Positions 1 through 8,897 of a stretch of DNA of 64,000 bases are shown here, in pieces. Numbering within the stretch: the first letter of the stretch is position 1; each line of letters opens with the position of its first letter. The stretch is from Macrophomina tecta. Lineage: Eukaryota > Ascomycota > Dothideomycetes > Botryosphaeriales > Botryosphaeriaceae. The notes below the pieces were generated by a model. That model was given only the letters and a program-made list of their open reading frames with translations, did no database searches and had not been told where the DNA came from. Where the stretch lies: the NCBI GenBank assembly GCA_024180945.1, contig JAKSGN010000036.1, positions 682,001 to 746,000 of the forward strand, written 5' to 3'. A program made the position numbers and the translations under genes.

Positions 1-645
1 GGTTGCGACGATCTAGGTGCCGGTGTGTTGGAAGGTTTCGACGTTGAATACGCAGGGGCGGCCGTTCGGATCAACGGACTTCCCGAAACGTCTTCGCGCC
101 ATATAGGCGGCTTGAGCTTATGTCCATAGGGCTGTTTGGCTGGGTATCCGTAGCATGGGAACACGCCATACGTCCTGTAGAGTTTGAGCACATTAGCTCC
201 GGATTGGCCTTTCGTTGGCGGCGCAGGCGAAGATGGGGGAATATTCCGTATCTTTCCAAATTTCCAACATACTCTAGTGAGTCATCAGAGCTCGAAGGGC
301 TGTAACAGCGAATTCTGAGATGCGTACGAAACTCAAGCACCTATACGGATTTAAGTGTTCCGAAGATTGGTAACGCCTACGTCGAGAAGACTGCTTCCAC
401 TCCTCACAAGCAAAATCTGACACGTGCCAATTCCTCTTCATAGAGAATCCTATTCTTTGTGAAGACAATGGAACAGTCTCGGATGGCACGACTCTTGTAT
501 TGTACCCTGGTTTCCCTAGGACATTGCGAACTAGATTCCTTGTTCTCCGGCTCAGCGAAGCTGTTTTATCTGAACAATCCCTCAAAGCTCATGTTGACGT
601 AGGCTATTCTCAGAATTGTATCTCAATAATGCCCTCAAAAAACAT
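1..645. other. No gene recognised at the left edge
   Basis: Six-frame reading gives only short overlapping frames of about 60-100 codons, without family motifs, clear splice signals or a start context better than chance. The stretch probably holds upstream sequence of the small cysteine-rich gene at 803 and possibly the end of a gene beyond the window. Confidence 0.5.
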
Positions 646-652
646 TATAAAT
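646..652 (+). promoter_or_regulatory. Likely TATA box of the cysteine-rich peptide gene
   Basis: TATAAAT stands about 150 bases upstream of the ATG at 803. The DNA between is followed by a pyrimidine-rich leader (about 765-800), a common arrangement for fungal promoters. Assignment rests on position and motif only. Confidence 0.45.
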
Positions 653-802
653 TCAGTACGAAGCCGGGTCAGATTCCAGACATCACACCTCCTCACTTCA
701 ACAATCAAAGGCTCAAAACTTCTTCGCCCTTAAGAAGAGCGCTTTAAAGACTTGATACACCTTCACAGACTCTACACAGACCTCTTCCCTTCGACCACCA
801 AC

Positions 803-925
803 ATGCCTAACGGAATCTACTGGGATTGCTGCCAGTGCAACACTTCCAACGATGGAGAGATCGAAGAATGCCAGACCTGCGGCCATTGTCCTGGAATGGA
901 AGGCTGCTGTGAATGGCATTGGTAA
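803..925 (+). CDS. Small cysteine-rich protein, 40 aa, zinc-ribbon-like spacing
   Basis: A 41-codon frame starts at an ATG in a favourable context (CCAACATGCC) and ends in TAA. The product has 8 cysteines in 40 residues (9, 10, 12, 23, 26, 29, 35, 36): a CCxC cluster after a Tyr-Trp pair, then CxxCGHC, then CC close to a tryptophan-rich C-terminus. Paired knuckles around an aromatic residue followed by CxxCGH resemble short treble-clef or zinc-ribbon peptides common in ascomycete genomes. No signal peptide is visible, so a cytosolic or nuclear zinc-binding peptide is more likely than a secreted one. A TATA box lies at 646 and an AATAAA signal at 1033, which together outline a compact single-exon gene. 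Function is unknown; a chance frame this rich in cysteine with CGH spacing is unlikely but not excluded. Confidence 0.6.
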   Translation: MPNGIYWDCCQCNTSNDGEIEECQTCGHCPGMEGCCEWHW

Positions 926-1032
926 AAGCCAGGCTGCGTGTGGGGAGTCCATTTGAGCGGTAGAGGAGAAGATGAGGTTTTGTTTCTTCGAGTTGCGAGG
1001 TTGATTTCCGGTTCGGAGGAAGTTACGTAGCC

Positions 1033-1038
1033 AATAAA
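1033..1038 (+). terminator. AATAAA polyadenylation signal
   Basis: AATAAA lies 108 bases after the stop of the 40-residue gene, in AT-richer DNA, and is a plausible 3' end signal for it. Confidence 0.4.
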
Positions 1039-1820
1039 AGGATTATTTCCATCAATCAATTGTTTCTGTTTCTTTTGCTCATGTTATTATCTTAATGCAG
1101 TGCAGCGGCGCTGAGCCCTTCCGACGAGCTTTCCCTTTGTGCGTCCACCCCCCAGATAGTTATCCCATTAGGCTCAGCTGTTGTCTGAGCGATGGAACTT
1201 GGTTGCGCGGCCCATCTCCTGGCTCGTCGCTCTCTAGAAGCATGTACACTCATGGATGGCTGAGTCTCGAAGGCAGATTGGAGTCCTTTGTGCCATTTCC
1301 GCGCGCCAAAGCTATCGATGACCTTTTTCTACTTCACCCATGAACCATCGAGATCAATGAGCTGCGGTATATCACAAGAACGATGGATGCAATGTATGTC
1401 GAAAGGGATAGGTCATAAGCTTTCTGTAGCCGCCATGCTGCTAGACAATGGGATTAGTCTCTCTCCCTGCCGTTTCGAATCACTTCCACCAACATTGGTA
1501 TTTTGTAATCGCTGAGTTTCCTAAAGTCCTTTGTGCGTTTTATGGACCGTCCATCGACTTCGCGTTTACTGGCCATGGATCCATGCTATTTTAATTTTTC
1601 CCTCCATCCTCTTTGTCGTTATACTCCCAAACGCCCCAATTCCATTCACGCCATAATATGACTATTTCCCCCTCTTGGCCTGCAAGAAAGACGATCCCAA
1701 ACTGATGAGCCATAAGCCTTACCTGCTGGTCCCATCGCCGTCCCGATGCAATGCCTAGCTACAACTGCTTCTACACGCGTTTCCAGTCCACCATCTTACC
1801 CCTAACAGTCTGTCAACAAT
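1039..1820. other. Intergenic, no gene seen
   Basis: Downstream region of the small cysteine-rich gene (+) and of the kinase gene (-), so a convergent 3' region. Short frames at 1095-1515 have no recognisable motif. Confidence 0.5.
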
Positions 1821-3371
1821 TCAACCCACCTTTCCCACACCCCTCAAGCTCAAATACACATCCGTCCCCCATCCCCACAGACTCTGCACAGCAATCCCAC
1901 CACCAAAATACTCCGCATACGCCCTGCCAAGGGGCAAACCATACCCCAAGCCCGCAAGACTGCTGCCCGTTGGATTTCCCGCATCACCACCAGGTCCCGA
2001 AATGGCGCTTAACGCATCCAACGCATGACTACCCCCTCCGCCGCCGCCGCCGTGTAACGATGCTCTCGCATCGTCCTCGTTGAATGTCGTGAAGCTGTAC
2101 TCCCAGATACGATTATAGTTCTCGGGTGAGATGCCGCCACCACGATCCCTAATCCGTATCGTCACGCCCGGCGTACTCTGATCCAAAGGCCTGATATTCG
2201 CCGTCGCAGCCTTCCTCGCTGGCACGCTCATCTCCTTCTCAAGCACGCCCTCCGTCTTGCTCGCGCGGTCCGCGTTGCCCTGGTCCTCATTCGTAATGGC
2301 CGCCTCCTCTCCATGCGTCGGATTAGCCTCGCGCGGAGCCTTCGGGCGGGGCGGGGCGGGCGTCTCGGGCAGGGGCGCGATGGTGACCTCGACGGGCTCG
2401 CGCTCCATGCCGCGCTCGACCGTCGCGCGGAACGCGTTCTTCAACAGCTCCGTCACGATGTACTCGAGGTGCATGGGGATGTGCGCGAAGGCGTATTCGG
2501 GCTCGCCGGTGATCACGACGCGCGGGCGCACGCCGTACTTGAGCTCGCAGATCTCGGCGACCATGGCCTCACAGTGGCGCACGATGTCGGCGGGCCGGAG
2601 CTGCGTGTCGATGACGCCGATGAAGCTCGACGGCTTGTGTCCACCGTTACTCGAGCTTGAGTTGCTCTCCTCTTCCTCCGGACCCACCAGCTCGTTGTGC
2701 GGCTGCGAGCTCATGTGCAGGGCGATGTGCTGCTCGGCGATCAGGCGCGTCCCGATGCGCGCGCGCAGGTGCTCGTCGAGGAAGCGCGTCACCTCCTGCG
2801 GGCTGATGTAGCGGCGCGCCTCGAGAAAGCCGCGCGCAAGGATGCTAATGGTGTTGGCGTGCGTGTGCACCAGGTCCGCCATCACCTCGGTGAAGCGGAT
2901 CTCGTCCTCGAGCGTTTCAACCCGCTTCTCCGCCCACGGCAGCAGCGTCGATAGCGAGTGTAGGTAGTTGCCATGGATCTTGGACACATGCGGGTTCGAC
3001 ACGACGATGTAGGGGAGGTTGCGCAGCGATTGGATCCGGTGCGCCAGCCGCGCGGGCAGGATCGAGAGCGTAAAGTTGGCCGAGTCGAAGAGCTGCTCGG
3101 CCGTGAGCGGCGGACGGCCATGTCTGCGCCGGAGATTCACTCGTCAGCTCTCGCATCGTTGGTACGGCGGGGGTGAGGTGTACTTGACGAGGTCGGCGAG
3201 CGTCAGAGGATGTAGTGGAGTAGCAGCGAGCTGGGCGATGTCATCATCGGTGACCCTCATGGTCTGCAGCTGTCGAGGTCGCCCGCGCAGGGTTGCTTGG
3301 TGCCAGCTCACGGAGGCCGTTTTACTGCCATGTTTGGATATGGCAGCTGGCCTGAGAAGTGAGCGCAGCAT
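1821..3371 (-). CDS. Mitochondrial pyruvate / branched-chain 2-oxoacid dehydrogenase kinase
   Basis: Complement of 1821-3123 joined to 3184-3371; 496 residues. The 60-bp intron (3124-3183) has GTACAC at the donor, CTGAC as branch site and CGCAG at the acceptor; splicing joins ...LADLVK to HGRPPLTAEQL, the usual start of the family's helical domain. The product is a GHKL-fold protein kinase of the matrix that inactivates a 2-oxoacid dehydrogenase complex by phosphorylating its E1 subunit. Visible motifs: N-terminal basic presequence; helical region with a family histidine around 189-198 (RLIAEQHIAL); N-box ELLKNA at 288-293; G1 box DRGGG at 389-393; G2 box GLGYGLP at 454-460. A polar insert of about 70 residues (312-379) and a glycine-rich lid (about 421-452) are unusual. 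It resembles the yeast Pkp2 / Aspergillus Pkp group; whether the substrate is pyruvate or branched-chain dehydrogenase is not decided here. Confidence 0.9.
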
Positions 3372-4178
3372 CGTTGCCGTCGCTCGTTCTCGGGGGTGTT
3401 GGTCGTGTGCCCAAGCTTCAACCGCAGTCTCCCTTGCCCCGTCGGAAGATCACGTGCTGATAGCGGACAGAGGACTTTCCCGGTCTGCTTTCTCCGCCGT
3501 TGCCGAAGCCTTGATATCATCGCGCATGTTGAACGCTGCCCAATGGTAGCTTCGCGCTATAAAGAAAGTATGACGGCATCAAAAAGTCAAAGTTTGATCC
3601 AATCTGTGGATGATACCTGCGATACTGAGCCAACTTGCTACACAACCGTAGCATTCTCGACTTTTATGCCGCCCCAACTACCTATCATACATGCATGTTC
3701 CTTTCTGTAGCGCCGTTATAAAAGTAGAAAGCCCAACCAGGAGGTATCCAACCCTTATGCTAACCCTAAAATTTGCAACGCCAACGGAAAGAGACCAAGG
3801 GGATATCTTGTCCAAATTTGGAAACAGCAAACGAAATTCCAGCTGTTCAGACAGAACCATCTGGACAGCGAAGAGAGCCAAATAGTCAACAATAACACAC
3901 TGTGTAGAAACCGAAATAGTGATTTCTGTGACAAGAGAAGAGAAAAAACCCCAAAGATGCGTTGATGCGAGATCAGACATGGATCAGTTCAATATTCACA
4001 CGTAGAAGGAAAATGGCTAGAGACGAAGCTCCGCCGTTTTCCACGTCGGCATTAGCCATTAGCCATTACCAACGATGGTCGTGGCAAAGCCTCCAACGTT
4101 GGACAAGAAAGTGACCGGCAACGAAGCGGAACAAGGAGCAAACCTTGGAATTCCCAGGAAACAGGATGGCCGTTGTAT
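3372..4178. other. Intergenic: kinase promoter and 3' region of the PH-protein gene
   Basis: 807 bp between two genes on the minus strand. It must hold the kinase promoter and the 3' UTR of the upstream gene. No frame with family motifs was found. Confidence 0.5.
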
Positions 4179-6794
4179 TTACGCCATTACTGCCGTCTTG
4201 ATGGTTGTTGTCGAGCCAGCCGAAGTAGGTGGAGGAGGAAGAGGCGCATTAGGCGGTGGAGCAGGCAGCGGCATATTTGGTGGGGGCGCTGGTGGCGGTA
4301 GCCCAAGCACGGGCATCGAACGCCTGGGTTGCACTGTAAATCTTTGCTGAAATTCCGTCTTAGCGGGCCCGGTCTGAGTGCCGGGAGGTTGGGCTGACGA
4401 AGGTCTGACAGGTGGTTCGATGGAAGGCGATCGATTGCGCGACGAGACACCCATAGGGCGGCGAGTAGAGAGAAAGGCAGCCGGCTCGGAGCGGATTTGC
4501 ATACTTGTCGGGCGGCGAAGTGCGGGTTGCTGCTTGGGCTGGGGCTGTGGAGGAGTGGGTGGCAGCTGCGTTGTGGGTGGTGGGGCAGGCATAGGGGGAA
4601 GAGCGAATTTCGGAGCGAGAGTATAAGGCTGGGGCGGTGTCTGCGTGGGCAATTGAGGCTGAGACGCTCTCTGCTTCAGGGCCGGAGTCGGGTTAACGTT
4701 CACAGGGAGTGCGGGTCCGAGGGATGAGATTCGGCGCGCTGGCATAAAGCTAGAAGTCCTAACAGGGATAGGGCGGAATCCAGGCTTGGGTGATGGTGTC
4801 TGGCGGTTTACGGAGTAAGAGTTGAGCGTTGACGCCGAGGGCAAGCCACTGAAGGTAGACTGCGGGCGCACCGACTCAGTTGTATCAGTAGAGACAGCTT
4901 GGCCCGCAGGAATAGACATCTTCTCAGGAGGTGCGCTAGCGCTGCGAATCGTAGGCATCGGGGTATAGCTATGCGATGGTTGCAGGTTGAATGGCCGGGA
5001 GAATGACATGCGGTTCTTCACTGATTTAGGTGTGGATGCGTCAGGGGTAGGAGATTTGTAACCCGATTCCTCAGAGGGAGCAGGGGAATGGCGGGCACCC
5101 GTCAGAGCAGCTCCAAAAGTAGAATGCCTCTGGGACCGATTGGGCTGGCCTTCGTTCGTGGGAGAGAGCGGTTGCATCGGCATAGACCTTCGTCGAGAGT
5201 TCGCGTTGGGGCTCATGGAGAATGACTTCAGGGTCGTCGGACTCCGCTGTGCTTCGTCTCCCGGCAGAGGTGTGGAGTCTCTTACCGGCGATGGAGGCCC
5301 TGTCGATGTCCCAGGAGAAGTTCCTGAGGTCCTGTTAGATGTCATAGACATCCGTGAGTCCTCTCTGAGCTGATTAAGCTGGCTTCCGTCATAGGAAACC
5401 GAGGTCGTGGCCATAGACGAAACCTCCACGGACTGCCTCTTTGAAGCGAATCGGGAGGTGCTAGAAGCGGCATCGGATACATTCCTGTGCATAGAAGCAG
5501 AAGCAGCAGACCACTCCATGCTAGGGTGTGCTGGGGAGCCAACAGGGGAAGGGATCGGAGAACGTTCGCTATCAAAGCGGCCAGGATCCCTTTGGAGCAT
5601 GTAGCGGTGGCTGGGAACCTTGGTGATCTTGCGAGGCCCGCTCTCTTGCCCGTTCTCGCGGTCAATCTCTGCTCGTGACCGGCGTCCTGCGAGGATATCG
5701 ATCTCCTGCCTGATAGCCGTCAACCACGCACCCATCTCCTCAGGCCCATCAAAAACCAAAAGCAGGCTTGTAGCAGTCCTCCTCGCCGCCGCGCCCTGCA
5801 TGCGCAGTCGTGACAACAAAGATCTCGGCTGCTGCGCGGTCACGGTGCCATCGTCGCTTGCCGATTGCGAGATCTGCAGAACCCAATGTTTTCCCGGGAT
5901 CAAATCACACGCAAAGGCTGCCGAATCCTTGCCTAGCTGCAGAATCTTCTCGGGCATCCTGTCAGACGGGCCTTCGCCGGAGTACTGAAGCAAATAACCA
6001 GATGTGGCCAGCACGTAAACTTTCTGAGTCAAGTCTGGAGCACCCTGGGACGAGCTCGTCGACATCCTCTTCTCCCGCTTCTGCAGCTTCTCACTTGTGG
6101 CAGCGGCCTCGTCACCTGCACCTGACAAGTCCAGCTTGCTTTGGAGGTTCTCCTTGAGTATACTGTATTGTCTCTTGTGCGCTTGGGCGGAAATGACGGC
6201 CTCGGCCGAGGTATTGGTGGCCTGGAGCGTCGCATGCTTGAGCGCCTGAGGGTAGGCTTGGAACAGCGGCGGCGGTTCCCAGTTGCTCGCGCCTGCAGCT
6301 CTGTACCGGCGGTTGAAGGAGCCCCCGCGTGACTTGGGGGCCATGGGGCGGGCGTCGGCGGGTTTGCTGAGGGTGCTGTGCGGTGTCGCGGTGACGGGGC
6401 TGAGGGCGGTGGTGGGCTTCGCCTCGGGCAGATCCGGGATAGTGGGCAGGCCGCTCTCGTGGTGACCGCGTGCTCGTTCAACCTTGGGGCGGGAGAAGAG
6501 ACTAAACAATGACATGCTCGACTTCCGATGCTCGAGCTTGGCCGGCGGGTCGGGCGCGGGTTGGGACGGCGGCGGTGCGACCTTGTGCGCCGGCGGTGGT
6601 AGCACGACGGGGCGGGATCGTCTCCAGCGCGAGGTCTGCGGCACCTGGACGCGCTCGACCTGGGTGTGGAGGGGCGGGAGGTTTTTCAGGCCACGGCGCG
6701 AGCCGATTGACTCGGCGGCCTTCTCGTCCTCGGCCATGACTGGCACAGCGGCGGACGGACGCGCGGTCAGATTGCGGAAAAGAGAGACATGCAC
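4179..6794 (-). CDS. Large proline/serine-rich protein with a PH-like domain
   Basis: One uninterrupted frame of 871 codons. The second ATG at 6737 (context CAGTCATGGCC) has the better start context and would give 852 residues; I regard it as the likelier start. Numbering from the first Met: basic proline-rich head; MSLFSLFSRPK at 94-104; a mixed segment with the pattern of a pleckstrin-homology fold at about 257-369 (strand VYVLATSGYLLQYSG, later a terminal helix ending MGAWLTAIRQEIDIL); then about 500 residues of low-complexity serine/threonine/proline sequence, closing with polyproline (about 830-860). PH domains bind phosphoinositides or proteins, and polyproline binds SH3, WW or profilin, so a cortical or signalling scaffold is a reasonable inference. 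I cannot name the family member. No intron signals are needed. Confidence 0.75.
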   Translation of the reverse strand: MHVSLFRNLTARPSAAVPVMAEDEKAAESIGSRRGLKNLPPLHTQVERVQVPQTSRWRRSRPVVLPPPAHKVAPPPSQPAPDPPAKLEHRKSSMSLFSLFSRPKVERARGHHESGLPTIPDLPEAKPTTALSPVTATPHSTLSKPADARPMAPKSRGGSFNRRYRAAGASNWEPPPLFQAYPQALKHATLQATNTSAEAVISAQAHKRQYSILKENLQSKLDLSGAGDEAAATSEKLQKREKRMSTSSSQGAPDLTQKVYVLATSGYLLQYSGEGPSDRMPEKILQLGKDSAAFACDLIPGKHWVLQISQSASDDGTVTAQQPRSLLSRLRMQGAAARRTATSLLLVFDGPEEMGAWLTAIRQEIDILAGRRSRAEIDRENGQESGPRKITKVPSHRYMLQRDPGRFDSERSPIPSPVGSPAHPSMEWSAASASMHRNVSDAASSTSRFASKRQSVEVSSMATTSVSYDGSQLNQLREDSRMSMTSNRTSGTSPGTSTGPPSPVRDSTPLPGDEAQRSPTTLKSFSMSPNANSRRRSMPMQPLSPTNEGQPNRSQRHSTFGAALTGARHSPAPSEESGYKSPTPDASTPKSVKNRMSFSRPFNLQPSHSYTPMPTIRSASAPPEKMSIPAGQAVSTDTTESVRPQSTFSGLPSASTLNSYSVNRQTPSPKPGFRPIPVRTSSFMPARRISSLGPALPVNVNPTPALKQRASQPQLPTQTPPQPYTLAPKFALPPMPAPPPTTQLPPTPPQPQPKQQPALRRPTSMQIRSEPAAFLSTRRPMGVSSRNRSPSIEPPVRPSSAQPPGTQTGPAKTEFQQRFTVQPRRSMPVLGLPPPAPPPNMPLPAPPPNAPLPPPPTSAGSTTTIKTAVMA

Positions 6795-8699
6795 TCGGCC
6801 GGGCTGCCGGGAGGACTGGAGGCCTGGAGCTGGCGGGTACGAGGGCGGTGACGGTGGGCGAGGGACAGCAATTGAAGTCGGAGGCCGAGGAGCTCAAGAA
6901 TAGCAGTCGGGAGCGTGCGGGCGGCGGGCGTGACACAGGACGCTCGAGGGCAATCTACCTGGGACAGGACGGCAGAATTTGAAGCGGCGCGCGACCCGGT
7001 TGATGGCTGGCAACGAGTCGGCTGCCAGGCTGTGAGTTCGGCGCGGTGGGCATATCCATGTACCGCAAGCTGTCGAGGCAGGCGGCGCGGCACAAGGCAA
7101 TATGCCACCTCAGGCAAGGCGGTTCCCAGAAGACTCGAAAGTCAAAAGGGAGGCCGGGCGGTGGCCCGGGAACTGTAGGCTTTGGTGCGCGGTTTCATCT
7201 TAGCGGCCAGGAGCTGCTTCGTTTCACGCCCGCTCGGCGCTTGAGCGTGGGCAGTGCGGCGCTGCTGCTTTGGGGAGGGGCTAATAACGGGCGTGCCAAA
7301 AGAAGCCGCCAGAAGACGCTAACGGCCGGGCGGTCGTCGTGTGCCTGAACGGCGGCCGTGCTGTGCGTGCTGTGCTGTGCCTGTCTGTGTGCCTGGCCGG
7401 GGCTTAATCGCGTGCATCCGACGCCCGGCCCGTGCTGCGCTCGAAAAGGTGCTTCGTCGGCACGCCCACGCCGGAATCCCCCCTGTTTCTTTTGTAACGA
7501 CCTGCTGGGGCCGGGCATTCGGTGGGTGGCCGCTCTTTTACTTGGAGAATACTATAGAGCTGGTAAGCGCAGGAGATACGTAACTACACTTGAGATCCCT
7601 GCGGCAACTACGGGAATACATGTTTTCCAGGGTCTCGACAATTACCTTACGTAACCCGCGTGACCTCACCCAGAAGCACAAACGCATTCCAAGCTAAAAC
7701 CGCCGAGCACATTCACACGCTTGACTTTCTCAACATTCCCCAACACCCCTTCTTCACCCATCACGCCCACCCGTTATACTTGATCTTCCCTTCGCGAGTC
7801 GGTGGAAAACCCTTCCCGCCTCGCTCTCGACCGAGAATCAACCGGGGTGCACAAAGTTGTAAACCACCACCGCCACAAACCATCATAGCTCTGTCAAGTA
7901 TGAAGTACACCTCGTGCATAATGAGGTCCCCCGTCTAGCCCTGCAGCAGCTCAATTTCGCGGTACAATTTCTTACGCAGATGAAGAAGATGGACACGCCT
8001 GTCGTGACCAACAGCTTAAAGCCGCGGTGACAACCCTTCTTGCTTCTCTAAGCGCTGCAGAAAATGCAAATAGGCCGCAGAAGATGGTGATGGCAATTAC
8101 CTGAAACAAGATGCCGTCGACCTTGGTGCGTGTACCGGGTGCGGTGTCGCCCGTAGCCTACGAGGCTGTGGTGAACGTCGGTTGTCAGTAAATCTCCTCA
8201 TTGCGAATCAAATGTTCAAACCACGATGACAGTGCCGTGCCTAAGTTCGCGCCCGCTGAGCAAGTGGGGATTGGGGCCATACCGATAATTGGTGTGGTTA
8301 TCTGTATCATGCACGCGTTGTGGTCGTTGTATGGGCATATCGCAGGCCAAAGTCTACCTGCCCAATCTAATCCCTCCGCGTGAGCAGAAAGGTGTTTTTC
8401 AACATTAAAACGCTCGTGTAGAAGCCAATTGGCGGCAGATTTACTAAGACCCTGATGACGAACAGAATTGTCCAGCATTAACAACTCATTATCGTCTGGC
8501 AGAGGTGGAGAATGGTTAAGATACCAAAAATGGCAATAAATGCGATGCCAGCAGCCTTCGACTGCACATAAACTTATGAAGTGGCGTACCGTTCCCGGTA
8601 GGCTACGCAACCCATCCGGGCCTTTCTAAAGCCCATGTCGTCTTTGATAAGCTAACACACGCAATGAATAGATATGAAAAATGGAAAATTAGAGACAAT
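6795..8699. other. 1.9 kb upstream of the PH-protein gene, no convincing gene
   Basis: The first few hundred bases are G-rich on the plus strand, meaning C/T-rich on the strand of the minus gene, as expected for a fungal leader and promoter. From about 7.68 kb the plus strand becomes C/A-rich. An ATG at 7900 opens a secretion-like start (MKYTSCIMRSPV) but stops after 12 codons; see the separate entry. The frame at 8185-8610 on minus (141 codons) has no recognisable motif. Confidence 0.5.
7900..8230 (+). pseudogene. Possible decayed small secreted protein gene (very tentative)
   Basis: The frame opens with a signal-peptide-like start at 7900, then meets stops at 7936 and further on. In the same frame, 8041-8200 encodes a cysteine-spaced segment containing CFSKRCRKCK, one in-frame stop, then DGDGNYLKQDAVDLGACTGC. 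Spacing of CxxC, a DGxY turn and a hydrophobic DLxxC strand recalls the fungal cyanovirin-like (CVNH) small secreted fold. The likeness is by eye, and an unspliced or chance frame would look similar. Confidence 0.2.
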
Positions 8700-8704
8700 G
8701 AATC
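8700..8704. repeat. Left target-site duplication (GAATC) of the outer retrotransposon
   Basis: GAATC directly precedes the left LTR and recurs at 26234-26238 directly after the right LTR. A perfect 5-bp duplication around matching LTRs is the mark of retroviral-type integration. Confidence 0.9.
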
Positions 8705-8897
8705 TATAAGCAAATAGGCTGGTTATAAGCAGAGAGCCTTTAGAAGAGTCGTATATTCTTAGGTACGAATCCTTAGTAGTATAGAATTTACCCCTTAGTG
8801 GCATTATATACTGGGGGCCCGTGCGTAGCACGTAATAAGTACGTGGAACGCACAGTATAAGCATCCTAAGGATATGCTAGGGCCTATTATTCTAATA
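8705..8897 (-). repeat. LTR of the outer element, left copy (3' LTR in coding sense)
   Basis: 193 bp, same length as the right copy, with 21 differences, all transitions. The five differences in its first 35 bases keep G/C here and A/T in the right copy; the other sixteen keep A/T here. The terminal TG/CA has become TA/TA, as expected after CpA-to-TpA change on either strand. Confidence 0.92.

Noticed and set aside
2257..2954. Plus-strand frames of 85-184 codons inside the kinase gene
   Set aside because: Antisense shadows of the kinase coding sequence.
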